A stretch of DNA of 64,000 nt from an uncultured Draconibacterium sp. (GTDB taxonomy: Bacteria > Bacteroidota > Bacteroidia > Bacteroidales > Prolixibacteraceae): contig NZ_OY782038.1 of the NCBI RefSeq assembly GCF_963677575.1, positions 2,170,001-2,234,000 of the forward strand. The letters run 5' to 3'. The translations under genes were made by a program, and so were the position numbers. Below, in pieces: positions 26,266 to 35,460 of this stretch; within the stretch, counting starts at the first letter, position 1, and each line of letters starts with the position of its first letter. Under the pieces are notes generated by a model. It worked only from the letters and a program-made list of their open reading frames with translations. It was not told the origin of the DNA and searched no databases.

Positions 26266-27091
26266 ACCAACGAAAATCGCGATCTACAAAAAACTGGTTC
26301 GGCGACTTTCTTTAGGATTTGAAACTTTATCGCCCGAAATACAGCAGGAAATTATTTCGTTTATAAAAAGTCAGCAACACGCTTCTGGAGGCTTTTGTGA
26401 CCGCGCCGGCAATCCCGATCCTTACTATTCGCTTTTTGGCTGCTGGTTAAGTTTAGCCACCGTCCAAATTACAGAAATTGAGCATTTAAAAACATACATT
26501 TCAAAACAACCGGCAACATCAAGTACCGTTGAAGAGCTGGCGCTAAATCTGATGAAAACAGAGTTGTTCCCGCAACAAAAAAACGAATCAGTATTTTCGT
26601 TGCTCAAGAAGGTCTTTTCGGAACACAACTTCATGGATATTTCATATCGTTTTTTTCTGCTGGCATTAACCATTGATGCCACTGCTAAAAATCGTTTTCT
26701 CTTTAACCTGATGGCACGCGTTTGGCTGCCCTTTTACAAAGTGAAAGAAAACTCGCCATGTAGTCTAGTGGCGGCGCTTTGCTTTGCCCGTTTTGATTTG
26801 GGATTAGGCTACAAAAAATACCAGAAATTGTTATTGGAATTTCATCAGGAAAAAGCAGGATTCAGAGCTTTTGAAACGACACCTTTCAGCGACACCTTAT
26901 CAACCGGCGTAGCACTTTTTTCGTTGGCCGAGACCAATTATGATCTGCGACTGATCACTCCCGATTGCCTTGATTTTATTCAAATGAATTATCTTTCAGG
27001 AGCTTTTCTTTCCGGTGACGGCGATGAAACCCGTGATTTGGAATATACGTTTTATGGGCTGCTCGCTTTGGGAAGTCTTGTAAGAAATTAA
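26258..27091 (+). CDS. alpha/alpha-toroid protein (prenyltransferase/squalene cyclase-like)
   Basis: 277 residues, start codon overlapping the end of the fusion gene by 8 bases. The sequence shows helix pairs separated by GGF-type turns: HASGGFCDRAGNPDPYYSLFG near residue 47, KAGFRAFETTPFSDTLSTG near 205, and a terminal SGAFLSGDGDETRDLEYTFYG. This matches half of the terpene cyclase and protein-prenyltransferase toroid, too short for a full cyclase. There is no DxDD motif. It may be a non-catalytic partner of the cyclase-like enzyme encoded 265 bases downstream, or bind a prenyl chain. No function is assigned. Confidence 0.78.
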   Translation: MGKPTKIAIYKKLVRRLSLGFETLSPEIQQEIISFIKSQQHASGGFCDRAGNPDPYYSLFGCWLSLATVQITEIEHLKTYISKQPATSSTVEELALNLMKTELFPQQKNESVFSLLKKVFSEHNFMDISYRFFLLALTIDATAKNRFLFNLMARVWLPFYKVKENSPCSLVAALCFARFDLGLGYKKYQKLLLEFHQEKAGFRAFETTPFSDTLSTGVALFSLAETNYDLRLITPDCLDFIQMNYLSGAFLSGDGDETRDLEYTFYGLLALGSLVRN

Positions 27092-27356
27092 GGCAAAAGG
27101 AAAAAGTTGAAAGGCAAAAGGAGAATGAATGATGAATGCTCAGTGACACTCGGTTTTTAGGAACCGCAGATAGGCGGAGAACTAAAAATGGTTAGTGGAA
27201 CTAGTCCCGACCGAAGCGTCGGGAATGATTAACGATTTTTGATTTGAGAAGGAATAGGCAATTGGCAAATAACAATAGGCAAAACTTTGCGGCTCTGCGG
27301 CTTTGCGAGAAAAATATTCTTAGTGTCTTCGAGTCTTTGTGTTAAAAACATAAAAT
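27092..27356. other. spacer with dispersed-repeat text
   Basis: 265 bases with the palindrome TCCCGACCGAAGCGTCGGGA (about 27206-27225), tandem AGGCAAAAGG/GGCAAATAAC phrases and TTTGCGGCTCTGCGGCTTTG (about 27285-27304). These are short quasi-repeats of the type dispersed between Bacteroidota genes. No gene is seen. It may interrupt an otherwise continuous operon. Confidence 0.45.
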
Positions 27357-29150
27357 GTGAAAAAAGAAGAATTGGAAATACGGTTTAAAGAACTAAGCAA
27401 TATTTTGCTTAGTGAGCTTAACGAGGATGGCTTCTGGTCAGGAGAATTATCGTCAAGTGCGCTGGGTGTGGCCGTAGCTGTTGCAGCACTCCATTTCCAC
27501 GATGCCACGCTTCATCAACAGGAAATCGAGAAAGGACTAAAATGGCTTTCTGCAAATCAAAATACAGACGGTGGTTATGGCGACACCCCCGAAAGCCCGG
27601 CCAATATTTCAACTTCTTTACTTTCTTATGCAGCACTGAATTTATATGCAGAAAACAATCCTGAAATAAAGTCAACACAGCAAAAACTGGCCGACTACCT
27701 AAAAACACAAAATGTTGATGTTCGCTCAGAACAGGTGGCAAAAGTAATTCTCGATCACTACCAAAAAGATTATACCTTCTCGGTGCCGATTTTAACCTTG
27801 TGCGCACTTTGCGGTATTCCCGGCGACGATGGATTTAAACACATTCCGCAGTTGACTTTCGAGCTGGCTTTGTTGCCGCGCCGGTTTTATCGCTTGCTGA
27901 ATTTAAGTGTGGTCAGTTATGCAATCCCGGCATTGATTGCTGTGGGGATTGTAGTTTTTCGCAAGAAAAAATCGAATGGATTAACTCGTGCTATCCGAGC
28001 AAAAGCGGAGAAGAAAGCCCTTAAAACTTTGGAACAATCGCTGCCTGAAAGCGGTGGTTTTCTGGAAGCCATTCCGTTGACCGCTTTTGTTGCTTTAAGT
28101 TTGATAAATGCCGGGCAAAGAGATTCGGTTATTGTAGACAAAGGAATTGCCTTTCTGAAACACTCGCAGCGCGAAGACGGCAGCTGGCCTATTGACATTG
28201 ATCTGTCAACATGGGTGACTACGTTGAGCGTAAAAGCGCTGGGCAAACGAAAAAATGAAGTTCTCTCGGAAACACAACAAAAACGAATTGTCAATCATTT
28301 ACTTTCTGTGCAGAATAAAATGGTACATTCATTTAACGGCACTTCGCCGGGCGGCTGGGGCTGGACAAATTACTCAGGCTCCGTTCCCGATTGCGACGAC
28401 ACTCCCGGAGCAATTCTGGCACTTTTAGAATTGGCGCCACATCACACAATAAGGGAAGAAATTCTTGCTGGTGGTGAATGGCTGCTACAACTCCAAAATA
28501 ACGATGGCGGTTTCCCTACTTTTTCGCGTGGTTGGGGAAAATTACCTTTCGATCAGAGTTGTGCCGATTTAACGGGGCATTGTGTTTTGGCACTTGCAAA
28601 ACTGTTGGATACATACAAGGCAGAGCTGAATTCAAAACAGAAAAAGCAATATACGAAAGCCATAAACAAAGCTGTAATTTATCTGGGAAAACACCAGAAA
28701 GAAAATGGCTCGTGGTTACCGCTTTGGTTTGGCAACCAGCACACCAAAAATCATGAAAACCCGGTGTACGGAACAGCTCGGGTACTCACCTATTTTCAAA
28801 AAGCAAAATTGGTATTGAAAGATGAGCCGGTTCTGCTTGAAAGAATTCAGAAAATGATCGTTGACGGAATCAACTTCTTATTAAAAGTTCAGAATGAAGA
28901 TGGCAGTTGGGGTGGCAATTTCGGAATTAAAGGATCGATTGAAGAAACAGCACTTGCCGTTGCCGCTTTAAACGGCACAAAATCACAAACTGAAATCGAA
29001 AAAGGATTAGTCTGGCTCGAGAATTATTACAAAAAAAACGGGCTTAAAAAAGCCCCTATCGGATTGTATTTTGCATCGTTATGGTACGATGAAAAATTAT
29101 ATCCTTTAACGGCTTACCTCGAAGCCATTAAAGGATATAAAATAGATTAA
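27357..29150 (+). CDS. class II terpene cyclase of the squalene-hopene cyclase family
   Basis: 597 residues from a GTG start at 27357; an overlapping ATG at 27355 reads straight into a stop. The acid motif is D345-C-D-D348 (VPDCDDTPGA), the DxDD that protonates a terminal alkene or epoxide in class II cyclases. QW-type repeats stabilise the toroid: QREDGSWPID, QNNDGGFPTF, QKENGSWLPLWF, QNEDGSWGGN. The N-terminal GFWSGELSSSALG and the GGFLEAIPLTAF region are closer to prenyl-chain cyclases (tetraprenyl-curcumene type) than to classic hopene synthases, though this is by eye. No squalene synthase gene is in the window, so the substrate may be a linear polyprenyl compound from the fusion enzyme upstream. 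Its last 4 bases overlap the convergent lipoprotein gene. Confidence 0.88.
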   Translation: MKKEELEIRFKELSNILLSELNEDGFWSGELSSSALGVAVAVAALHFHDATLHQQEIEKGLKWLSANQNTDGGYGDTPESPANISTSLLSYAALNLYAENNPEIKSTQQKLADYLKTQNVDVRSEQVAKVILDHYQKDYTFSVPILTLCALCGIPGDDGFKHIPQLTFELALLPRRFYRLLNLSVVSYAIPALIAVGIVVFRKKKSNGLTRAIRAKAEKKALKTLEQSLPESGGFLEAIPLTAFVALSLINAGQRDSVIVDKGIAFLKHSQREDGSWPIDIDLSTWVTTLSVKALGKRKNEVLSETQQKRIVNHLLSVQNKMVHSFNGTSPGGWGWTNYSGSVPDCDDTPGAILALLELAPHHTIREEILAGGEWLLQLQNNDGGFPTFSRGWGKLPFDQSCADLTGHCVLALAKLLDTYKAELNSKQKKQYTKAINKAVIYLGKHQKENGSWLPLWFGNQHTKNHENPVYGTARVLTYFQKAKLVLKDEPVLLERIQKMIVDGINFLLKVQNEDGSWGGNFGIKGSIEETALAVAALNGTKSQTEIEKGLVWLENYYKKNGLKKAPIGLYFASLWYDEKLYPLTAYLEAIKGYKID

Positions 29151-29887
29151 ATTTCGGCAACCTGCTTATTTACAAGCGTACCATCTACCATAATTACATC
29201 GTAGAAATAACCCGCACCAAAATCTTTTTCCAGTGTAAGTTTTCCCTTAAAAGTAACTATGTCGCCAACTTTAACATCGGCTTGTGTTGTAATTGTCAGA
29301 TCGAATTTACCATCGGTTCCGGTACCATCCTGAATGTGCACCCAGTTTTTTCCCATTACCTGCTCGTTCACTTTTACCACAGCACCCCGAATTTCAAATT
29401 CTTTACTGCTATAATCGGCTTTATTGGCAAAAACATCGGCAATCTTCAGCTCTCCATCGGCTTTACTTATCTCAACTTCAGCATTGCTGGCTGCTACTTT
29501 CCCCTGATGCGATGCTGGCATACCGCCACCGCCACTCATGGCAGGTTGCTGAGCTCCGGGAGTTTTGCTGATCTTATTCACAAAATAAATCAGATCAAAA
29601 GTTTTGTCGATCTCTTTGCTGTGAAAATTTTCCATTGGCAGCGCATCGTAGTAGTATAAAACTTCACCCGGATTCACATCTTGTTTTGCTACTGCAATCC
29701 ACTTTGCAATGCCATTTTCAGTAGCACTTATGTAGGTGTAATTGCCTCCCTGAATCACTTCAGAAACCTTAATCATATTGAATGCACTCTCGCTCTGATT
29801 CTGAGCCGGCGCCCCATTTTTATTTCTTACACATGCAAATAACAAGCTGGCAACTGCCAGTATCATCAAAATTTTACTCGTCTTCAT
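29147..29887 (-). CDS. lipoprotein with OB-fold domain, last gene of the multiheme operon
   Basis: 246 residues from the ATG at 29887 (MKTSKILMI); two more in-frame ATGs lie within 12 bases upstream. Lipobox LLFAC. Residues about 40-105 form one domain (ATENGIAKWIAVAKQDVNPG), then a Gly-rich linker (MSGGGGMP). Residues about 145-243 are an OB-fold of the type with ADYSSKEFEIRGAVVKVN, GKNWVHIQDGTG and GDIVTFKGKL. Such OB-fold lipoproteins occur near multiheme cytochromes in diverse bacteria; their role is unknown, perhaps in assembly or in binding a ligand at the outer membrane. It follows the barrel gene with a 13-base gap. Confidence 0.75.
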   Translation of the reverse strand: MKTSKILMILAVASLLFACVRNKNGAPAQNQSESAFNMIKVSEVIQGGNYTYISATENGIAKWIAVAKQDVNPGEVLYYYDALPMENFHSKEIDKTFDLIYFVNKISKTPGAQQPAMSGGGGMPASHQGKVAASNAEVEISKADGELKIADVFANKADYSSKEFEIRGAVVKVNEQVMGKNWVHIQDGTGTDGKFDLTITTQADVKVGDIVTFKGKLTLEKDFGAGYFYDVIMVDGTLVNKQVAEI

Positions 29888-29900
29888 CTTCATTATCATT

Positions 29901-31517
29901 TTAAAATTTAATTCTCAAGTTAAGGTACAACCTGTTAAACAACTGTTGATCCTGAAATGTTGCCTCGTAATTGGCCGACAAATACAATTTTTTACTGAAT
30001 TGCCACGACAGATCAAGCTCGCCAATGTGCTGCTGCAAATTAGTTAAAGTATTTACATATTGAAAATTCACCCATCGATAATGCAGCATCGTATACAATT
30101 TCCCTGAAACAAGATCTTTTGACAAACGTGCGCCGTAAACCTGCCCGTCGAGATAGCTGGTTTGCATTAAATTGGCGGTAATACTTAACGATGCATCCAG
30201 TGCCGGAACTTTTGCCCAGGTTGCAAAGCCGTTCAATGTTTTTGTTGGCCGCGGATCTTCGTCGCGGAAACGTGTTCCGGCGCTAACCCCAACAATGAAA
30301 CCATTTCCTGGCCGGTAGTTTATTCTTGCCCGTACTCCTTGTCTGCTCGCCTGTTGCAAAATCTCATCTGCATAATTCCTGAATGTTTCGTAGTAAATCA
30401 CATTCTTCCGGTTGTCGTACGAACCAAAAACCGAAAGGCGTTTTGAAAAACGATAACGCGCCGAGAAATACAGGCTGGTCAGGCTTACTGTATTTGTGGG
30501 CTTTTCATTTTCGAGTTTGTATAAATCGAGCTCCAGCGAAGAAAACAAGGTTAGATTTTTAATGGCAGAATTGGTGTGTTGCATGTAAACAAACCGACGG
30601 TCGACATTCCCGGTATTTCGCTGCTCGAAAAAAGCCAGCGACGACTGCACAAAACCATTGGAAGTTTTTTTACTCTGCCCAACGTAAGCGCCGTATTCAA
30701 ACAAATCGAAATTGTAGCCGTAATCCTGGTAATCGGGTCGCGAACCGCCAACAATTCCGGCAAACATATTTTTAAATTTATATTCGAACTGCACCCCGTC
30801 AATTGCTCCAACATTGGCAATGCGCGGATTTATTTTTCGTCCGGCCCAAACAGTTGCCGACTCATTAATATCATATCTCAGCGCCAGACTGTATACTTTC
30901 AACGCATTATTCAGATTTTCCTGTACCACATCCCACTGGTGCAATTTATGCGTGAAAGACACATACGTTTCAGCGGATATTTTTGATCCTGACAAATGCG
31001 CAGCTTTAGCCGATAAAGTATAACGAAAACGGTGAATATTTTCTGCTTCATCCGAAAAATTAGAGTATGAAGACATGGACAATCTTCCGTTTATATCCTG
31101 TATTCTCGACGGTTCTTTTGTCTGTTCCTGATCAATTAAAACCTGTTCGTTCACATCTTTTTCAGGTAATTCCTGTTGTGGTTCCACAACTTCACTTACA
31201 GGCTTGCTCGTTCGGTTAAAAACAATATCGTCTACTTCAAATGTGTACTCGCCTAATTTGGTACACAAACAAGAAATGGAGGACTGATGATTTACAATCA
31301 GTGCTGGTGTCAACCCATTTTCTTTTCGGATAAACAAGGTGTCGCCATTTTCAATTTGTTCGGTGGAGGTAAAACGCACATAAATATTCTCCCCGGTAAT
31401 GTACGATACTTTCCCTTCAAATAAACCTGCAGATTCCTGAGCACTCACCGCCATTGTTCCCAACATCAAAAGGAACAACCCAAATAATCTGATATTTGGT
31501 TCTCGTATCTTAATCAT
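29901..31517 (-). CDS. outer-membrane beta-barrel protein of the multiheme operon
   Basis: About 539 residues from the ATG at 31517; a start at 31526 is also possible. Signal peptide with cleavage near MAVSAQES. An N-terminal SH3-like or beta domain (GKVSYITGENIYVRF, about 25-95), a linker rich in Pro/Glu/Gln, then about 350 residues of alternating amphipathic strands ending in the outer-membrane signature LRIKF. Barrel size suggests about 16-18 strands. Its start overlaps the end of the 13-heme cytochrome gene, so the two are translationally coupled. I infer that it is the porin that could house or pass electrons from the cytochromes. Its own sequence has no CxxCH. Confidence 0.82.
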   Translation of the reverse strand: MIKIREPNIRLFGLFLLMLGTMAVSAQESAGLFEGKVSYITGENIYVRFTSTEQIENGDTLFIRKENGLTPALIVNHQSSISCLCTKLGEYTFEVDDIVFNRTSKPVSEVVEPQQELPEKDVNEQVLIDQEQTKEPSRIQDINGRLSMSSYSNFSDEAENIHRFRYTLSAKAAHLSGSKISAETYVSFTHKLHQWDVVQENLNNALKVYSLALRYDINESATVWAGRKINPRIANVGAIDGVQFEYKFKNMFAGIVGGSRPDYQDYGYNFDLFEYGAYVGQSKKTSNGFVQSSLAFFEQRNTGNVDRRFVYMQHTNSAIKNLTLFSSLELDLYKLENEKPTNTVSLTSLYFSARYRFSKRLSVFGSYDNRKNVIYYETFRNYADEILQQASRQGVRARINYRPGNGFIVGVSAGTRFRDEDPRPTKTLNGFATWAKVPALDASLSITANLMQTSYLDGQVYGARLSKDLVSGKLYTMLHYRWVNFQYVNTLTNLQQHIGELDLSWQFSKKLYLSANYEATFQDQQLFNRLYLNLRIKF

Positions 31518-32541
31518 CCTCTGCAATACCTAATGGGTGACAATCGAAACAACTTGTTGCCGAGTAGACATAATCATTTACCTCCCGGTGTTCACTGTTG
31601 GTTTCGGTTTGATTATGTTCGTGGCAATCGATACAACTGAACATCGAATAATTATTTTGTTGCGTATGGCAATCCAAACAATCATTCCATTCTCCACGGT
31701 GTCTGCCTGAATAAATGGGGAAATAATAGTCATCGTGAACTGTAAACTCAGCCGGACTCCACCCCGGATCAGTTGTATGGCAGTTGGTACATTGTGTTGA
31801 AAAACCGCTGTTTTGGTGCGATGGATTTGTTGCCGATGCAAAATCAGTTTCATGACAGCTGAAACAATCCGTTGAAACAGGTTCAAAAACTCCCGATGTA
31901 TGACATTCGGTACAACTGCTTACTGCATGTCCTTTTGTTAACGGGAAAAAATCGTGATTAATACCTTGCGCAGACCAGGAAAAGGCATCAACCCGGTGGC
32001 ATTCTATACAGTCTGTCGAAAAACCGGACTCAACATGATTAGGCTCGGTAGTTGCATAATAATTCTGGCTGTGGCAATCGATACATTCCACACCCAAAGG
32101 CTGAAACTCTAACGAGGAAGCGCTGGTATGGCAAGCAGCACACTCGGCAGTATTGTGTGCCCCCAACAAAGGGAACCGGCTGGTTTGGTGAATTTCGGTA
32201 ATATTACTTACCAGCCATGAGCGCGAATCGTGACAGCGATTACAATCAAGACCAACAGTATTGTTGTGCATGTCGGTGTGGCAATCAATACAGCTTGATT
32301 TAGCATCGGTAAAAACCAGTGTAGTATGGCACGCTTTGCAGTCGGTAAAAGCATGCTGCCCTTCAAGCTTAAAATCTGTGGCATCATGCGAAAAACGCGC
32401 GGTCTTCTTCGAAAAAGTCCACCCTTCTGTTGTGTGACAGTCGAGGCAATCGATTGAAAGATCTTCGCCGTGGGGATTTTCCTGTGCCCTCAGCTGAAAA
32501 GCTGAAAGCAACACTACGATTATTAATGACAACTTGCGCAT
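31510..32541 (-). CDS. 13-heme c-type cytochrome
   Basis: 343 residues with a signal peptide (MRKLSLIIVVLLSAFQLRAQ). I count 13 CxxCH motifs (CLDCH, CKACH, CIDCH, CNRCH, CAACH, CIDCH, CIECH, CTECH, CFSCH, CTNCH, CLDCH, CIDCH, CFDCH), about one per 25 residues, with many additional His that can serve as sixth ligands. No catalytic domain is visible, so it is an electron-transfer protein of the periplasm or outer membrane. It begins 19 bases inside the end of the 20-heme gene and ends inside the start of the barrel gene. Confidence 0.95.
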   Translation of the reverse strand: MRKLSLIIVVLLSAFQLRAQENPHGEDLSIDCLDCHTTEGWTFSKKTARFSHDATDFKLEGQHAFTDCKACHTTLVFTDAKSSCIDCHTDMHNNTVGLDCNRCHDSRSWLVSNITEIHQTSRFPLLGAHNTAECAACHTSASSLEFQPLGVECIDCHSQNYYATTEPNHVESGFSTDCIECHRVDAFSWSAQGINHDFFPLTKGHAVSSCTECHTSGVFEPVSTDCFSCHETDFASATNPSHQNSGFSTQCTNCHTTDPGWSPAEFTVHDDYYFPIYSGRHRGEWNDCLDCHTQQNNYSMFSCIDCHEHNQTETNSEHREVNDYVYSATSCFDCHPLGIAEDD

Positions 32542-34118
32542 GTTATATCTTCTAATTTATAAACGATGTAATTCCGGATTAAATTATCGGTGGGTTTATG
32601 ACAGGCAATACAATCCAGCCCCTCATGTTTTCCATCAATTTTAAAACGTGCATTATTATGATTGAATTTTTCGGGTAACCAGTTGTTAAACGTATGGCAC
32701 CGTTCACAATCATTCTTTCCAGATTCTTCAAACTGCCCAAAATGAATATCATCATGGCAGTTTGCACAGTCAGCCTTGAGTCCTGCAAACTGTTGTGTTA
32801 CAACTCCGGACGTTTCATTAAAGTGGCAATCGCGGCACGATGCCTCTGTATGTTTTCCCTCCAGTTTAAAACCGGTTTTCGTATGATCAAAATTTACCTG
32901 GCTCCAAACAGCCTCGTTGTGGCACGATTTGCAATCGGAATCAGGCATAAATTTGTTGCTGATTTTATCCTCGTGAATATTTTCGTGACAAGTAATACAA
33001 TTGATTTCTTCGAACTTAAAATTCCATTCTTTTCCTTTTTTATGACATTCGAAACACGGAGTTGCCATGTGTGCGCCATTTAATGCAAATTCGGTTTTGT
33101 TATGCCGGTCGATATCAAAAGAAGAAGGCGAAAACCCTTTAACCGAATGACAGGAATTACAATCGGGCGAAACCCCGTTTTTTGCCATCTGCCTGTTGTG
33201 ATTATCGCTGTGGCAATCGGTACAGCGACTATGAGACAATGCTTTTGTATAATTTCCTGAAGTATGACATTCTTTACAATCAACTGCGGTGTGTCTGCCC
33301 CGCAATGGATAATTGGTGTTATTATGATTGAAATTGCCAATGTTTTTAACCTGCTTAAACGAAAACACATCGTGACATTTGCGACAATCGCTACCAAATT
33401 TATTGTTGTGCACATCCTCGTGACAACTGGTACAATTGTTAAATTTCACCCCGGCAAATTGTTGAAATTCCTTTCCGTTACGTGTTGTTTTCTTATGGCA
33501 CCCGGCACAATCCACTTCCTGATGTTTTCCTGTTAATGGAAATTGAGTTGTTTCGTGATTAAAACGCGTTGCCGGAACAAAAGCTTTCTGATTGTGACAC
33601 GATGTACAATTTCCTGACAAAGTATTTTGATGAACATCCGTATGACAATCAATACATTCAGTTCCCATTCCCAGATAGGTACCGGCGGTTTTCTTCTGCG
33701 AGATTTTGTTCTTTATTAACTCCGTTTTATGGCAATCCACACAGTTTATTTCGGCATGTTTTGCTTCCAGCTTAAACCCCGTTAAATGGTGATTAAAAGT
33801 ATCTTTATCAATACGAACCAGCTTAAAATCGCGGCCATAATGTTCGCCGTGGCACGCTGCACATCGTTTTCCGGTAACTTCTGCCGATACATGATAACCT
33901 TTCTTCTGATCTGCTAAATTTTTTATTTCGGTATGACAAGCCAAACATTTTGCAGAAGTCTGTTTTTCGCCCAAAACATGGCACTTCGTACATTTTGTTA
34001 AACCTTCTAAATGAGCATGTGCTTTTGTTAACTCGCCTGGTGACAATTGGGCAAAGGATTTTACTGCAATAAAAAATACTGCGATAAAAAATCCGATATG
34101 TTTACTCCGGTTCTTCAA
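32523..34118 (-). CDS. 20-heme c-type cytochrome
   Basis: 531 residues with a signal peptide (IGFFIAVFFIAVKSFAQ). I count 20 CxxCH motifs distributed from residue about 43 to the very end; the final motif CASCH is the last five residues of the protein. Repeated modules of the form GKH-x3-DC-x2-CH (GKHQEVDCAGCH, GRHTAVDCKECH, GKHTEASCRDCH, GKHEGLDCIACH) show that the protein grew by duplication of di-heme units. It is an extended periplasmic electron wire by inference. It lies 4 bases after the Fe-S flavoprotein gene in the same operon. Confidence 0.95.
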   Translation of the reverse strand: MKNRSKHIGFFIAVFFIAVKSFAQLSPGELTKAHAHLEGLTKCTKCHVLGEKQTSAKCLACHTEIKNLADQKKGYHVSAEVTGKRCAACHGEHYGRDFKLVRIDKDTFNHHLTGFKLEAKHAEINCVDCHKTELIKNKISQKKTAGTYLGMGTECIDCHTDVHQNTLSGNCTSCHNQKAFVPATRFNHETTQFPLTGKHQEVDCAGCHKKTTRNGKEFQQFAGVKFNNCTSCHEDVHNNKFGSDCRKCHDVFSFKQVKNIGNFNHNNTNYPLRGRHTAVDCKECHTSGNYTKALSHSRCTDCHSDNHNRQMAKNGVSPDCNSCHSVKGFSPSSFDIDRHNKTEFALNGAHMATPCFECHKKGKEWNFKFEEINCITCHENIHEDKISNKFMPDSDCKSCHNEAVWSQVNFDHTKTGFKLEGKHTEASCRDCHFNETSGVVTQQFAGLKADCANCHDDIHFGQFEESGKNDCERCHTFNNWLPEKFNHNNARFKIDGKHEGLDCIACHKPTDNLIRNYIVYKLEDITCASCH

Positions 34119-34122
34119 GTTT

Positions 34123-35457
34123 CTAATTGTGTTTTAATATTGCTTCGCCAAATTTTGTGGTTATTTCTATTCCTGCATTTCGTAAAAACTCAGTTGGCAG
34201 TTCGCCCCCGGCAAAAATGTATACCAGCTGGTTTTCAAGTGCCAATTCCTCTTGCTGATCTGCAACTTTTAAATACACATGGTCTTCATCAATAGAACTT
34301 ACGTTCGAATTTAAAATCACATTCAAAAACTTCTTTTCAATGGCTTCTTCAAGCTGTTTTCTGTTTTTTGGTTTCAGGCGCGAAAAGGTTTCTTTCCGGT
34401 ACGAAAGTGTTACTTCATTTCCGGCAGCCAGTAACAAGGCTGATTCAATAGCCGAATCGCCGCCGCCAACAACCATTATTTTATTACCCGAAATCAGCTC
34501 CGGTTCAAGCAAACGATAAGCTACTTTAGGCAGATCTTCGCCCGGAACATTTAACTTTCGTGGCGTACCACGGCGGCCAATGGCCAACAGAATACGTTGC
34601 GAAGTATACTCTTCTCCATTGCTGCATTGCACACAAAAGCCCTTTTCGGTTTTTATTATTTTATTTACTTTTTGTTTTTCCTTAATTTTTATGTCGTTTT
34701 TCGACAGCACCTCGTTCCACAAATCCAGTAACTCGGGTTTGCTTGTTTCGTAAAGTTTTACTTTACCGTACAAGGGAAGATCCATTGGCGAGGTCATTAC
34801 AATTTTTGCCCGCGGAAAAGTATAAACGGTTCCGCCCAGCGTATCCTGTTCCAGCGTAATGGTTTTCAATTTCAGTCGTTTTGCTTCCAGCGTGGCCGAA
34901 ATTCCGGCGGGTCCTGCGCCAATCACAATCAAATCGTGTTCTGTATCGGTCCCAGGTTTTATTCCTTTTGCCAGGTTTTGAACTGCTTGTCGTCCCTGCT
35001 CCACCGCATTTCTGATCAATCCCATTCCTCCCATTTCGCCGGCAATAAACATTCCTTTTACGTTGGTTTCGAACGTTTGATTAACATGTGGCAGATCAAC
35101 GCCCCGCTTTTCCGTTCCTATAAAAAGTGAAATGGCCTGAGTTGGACAGGCATGGAAACACGCCCCGTGCCCCACGCACTGGCTGGCATTAATTACCGTT
35201 GCCTTTCCATTTCTTATTCCAAGAATATCATGTTCGGGGCAAGCCCGCACACAGGCACCACTCTGAATACATGAATTTACATCGACCACCGGATGCAGCG
35301 AAACCGGTTCGTGCAATCCATCTTCTTTTGCCCGTTGTATCTTCTCTTCAACAATTTTCGATTCACGCCGTAATTTCCGGATATAGATGAAAACCACGCC
35401 CAGCAGAAAAATTACTACCGCTCCGTAAATCAATATTTGTTCCAATAAGTTTTCCAT
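34123..35457 (-). CDS. membrane-anchored Fe-S flavoprotein (thioredoxin-reductase-like)
   Basis: 444 residues. One membrane segment (about 8-26) is followed by a bicluster ferredoxin-like region (about 58-115) and an FAD/NAD(P)-binding reductase domain: FAD motif GAGPAGISATLEA, NAD(P) motif GGGDSAIESALLLAA, and C-terminal GGELPTEFLRNAG. The reductase lacks the redox-active CxxC of thioredoxin reductases, so it should hand electrons to the clusters and not to thioredoxin. Both cluster motifs are altered: CIQSGACVRACP and CVGHGACFHACP have Ser and His where the second Cys of CxxCxxCxxxCP would be. It follows the cytochrome b gene by 3 bases. I infer cytoplasmic NAD(P)H or ferredoxin oxidation feeding the membrane cytochrome. 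Confidence 0.88.
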   Translation of the reverse strand: MENLLEQILIYGAVVIFLLGVVFIYIRKLRRESKIVEEKIQRAKEDGLHEPVSLHPVVDVNSCIQSGACVRACPEHDILGIRNGKATVINASQCVGHGACFHACPTQAISLFIGTEKRGVDLPHVNQTFETNVKGMFIAGEMGGMGLIRNAVEQGRQAVQNLAKGIKPGTDTEHDLIVIGAGPAGISATLEAKRLKLKTITLEQDTLGGTVYTFPRAKIVMTSPMDLPLYGKVKLYETSKPELLDLWNEVLSKNDIKIKEKQKVNKIIKTEKGFCVQCSNGEEYTSQRILLAIGRRGTPRKLNVPGEDLPKVAYRLLEPELISGNKIMVVGGGDSAIESALLLAAGNEVTLSYRKETFSRLKPKNRKQLEEAIEKKFLNVILNSNVSSIDEDHVYLKVADQQEELALENQLVYIFAGGELPTEFLRNAGIEITTKFGEAILKHN

Positions 35458-35460
35458 ACA

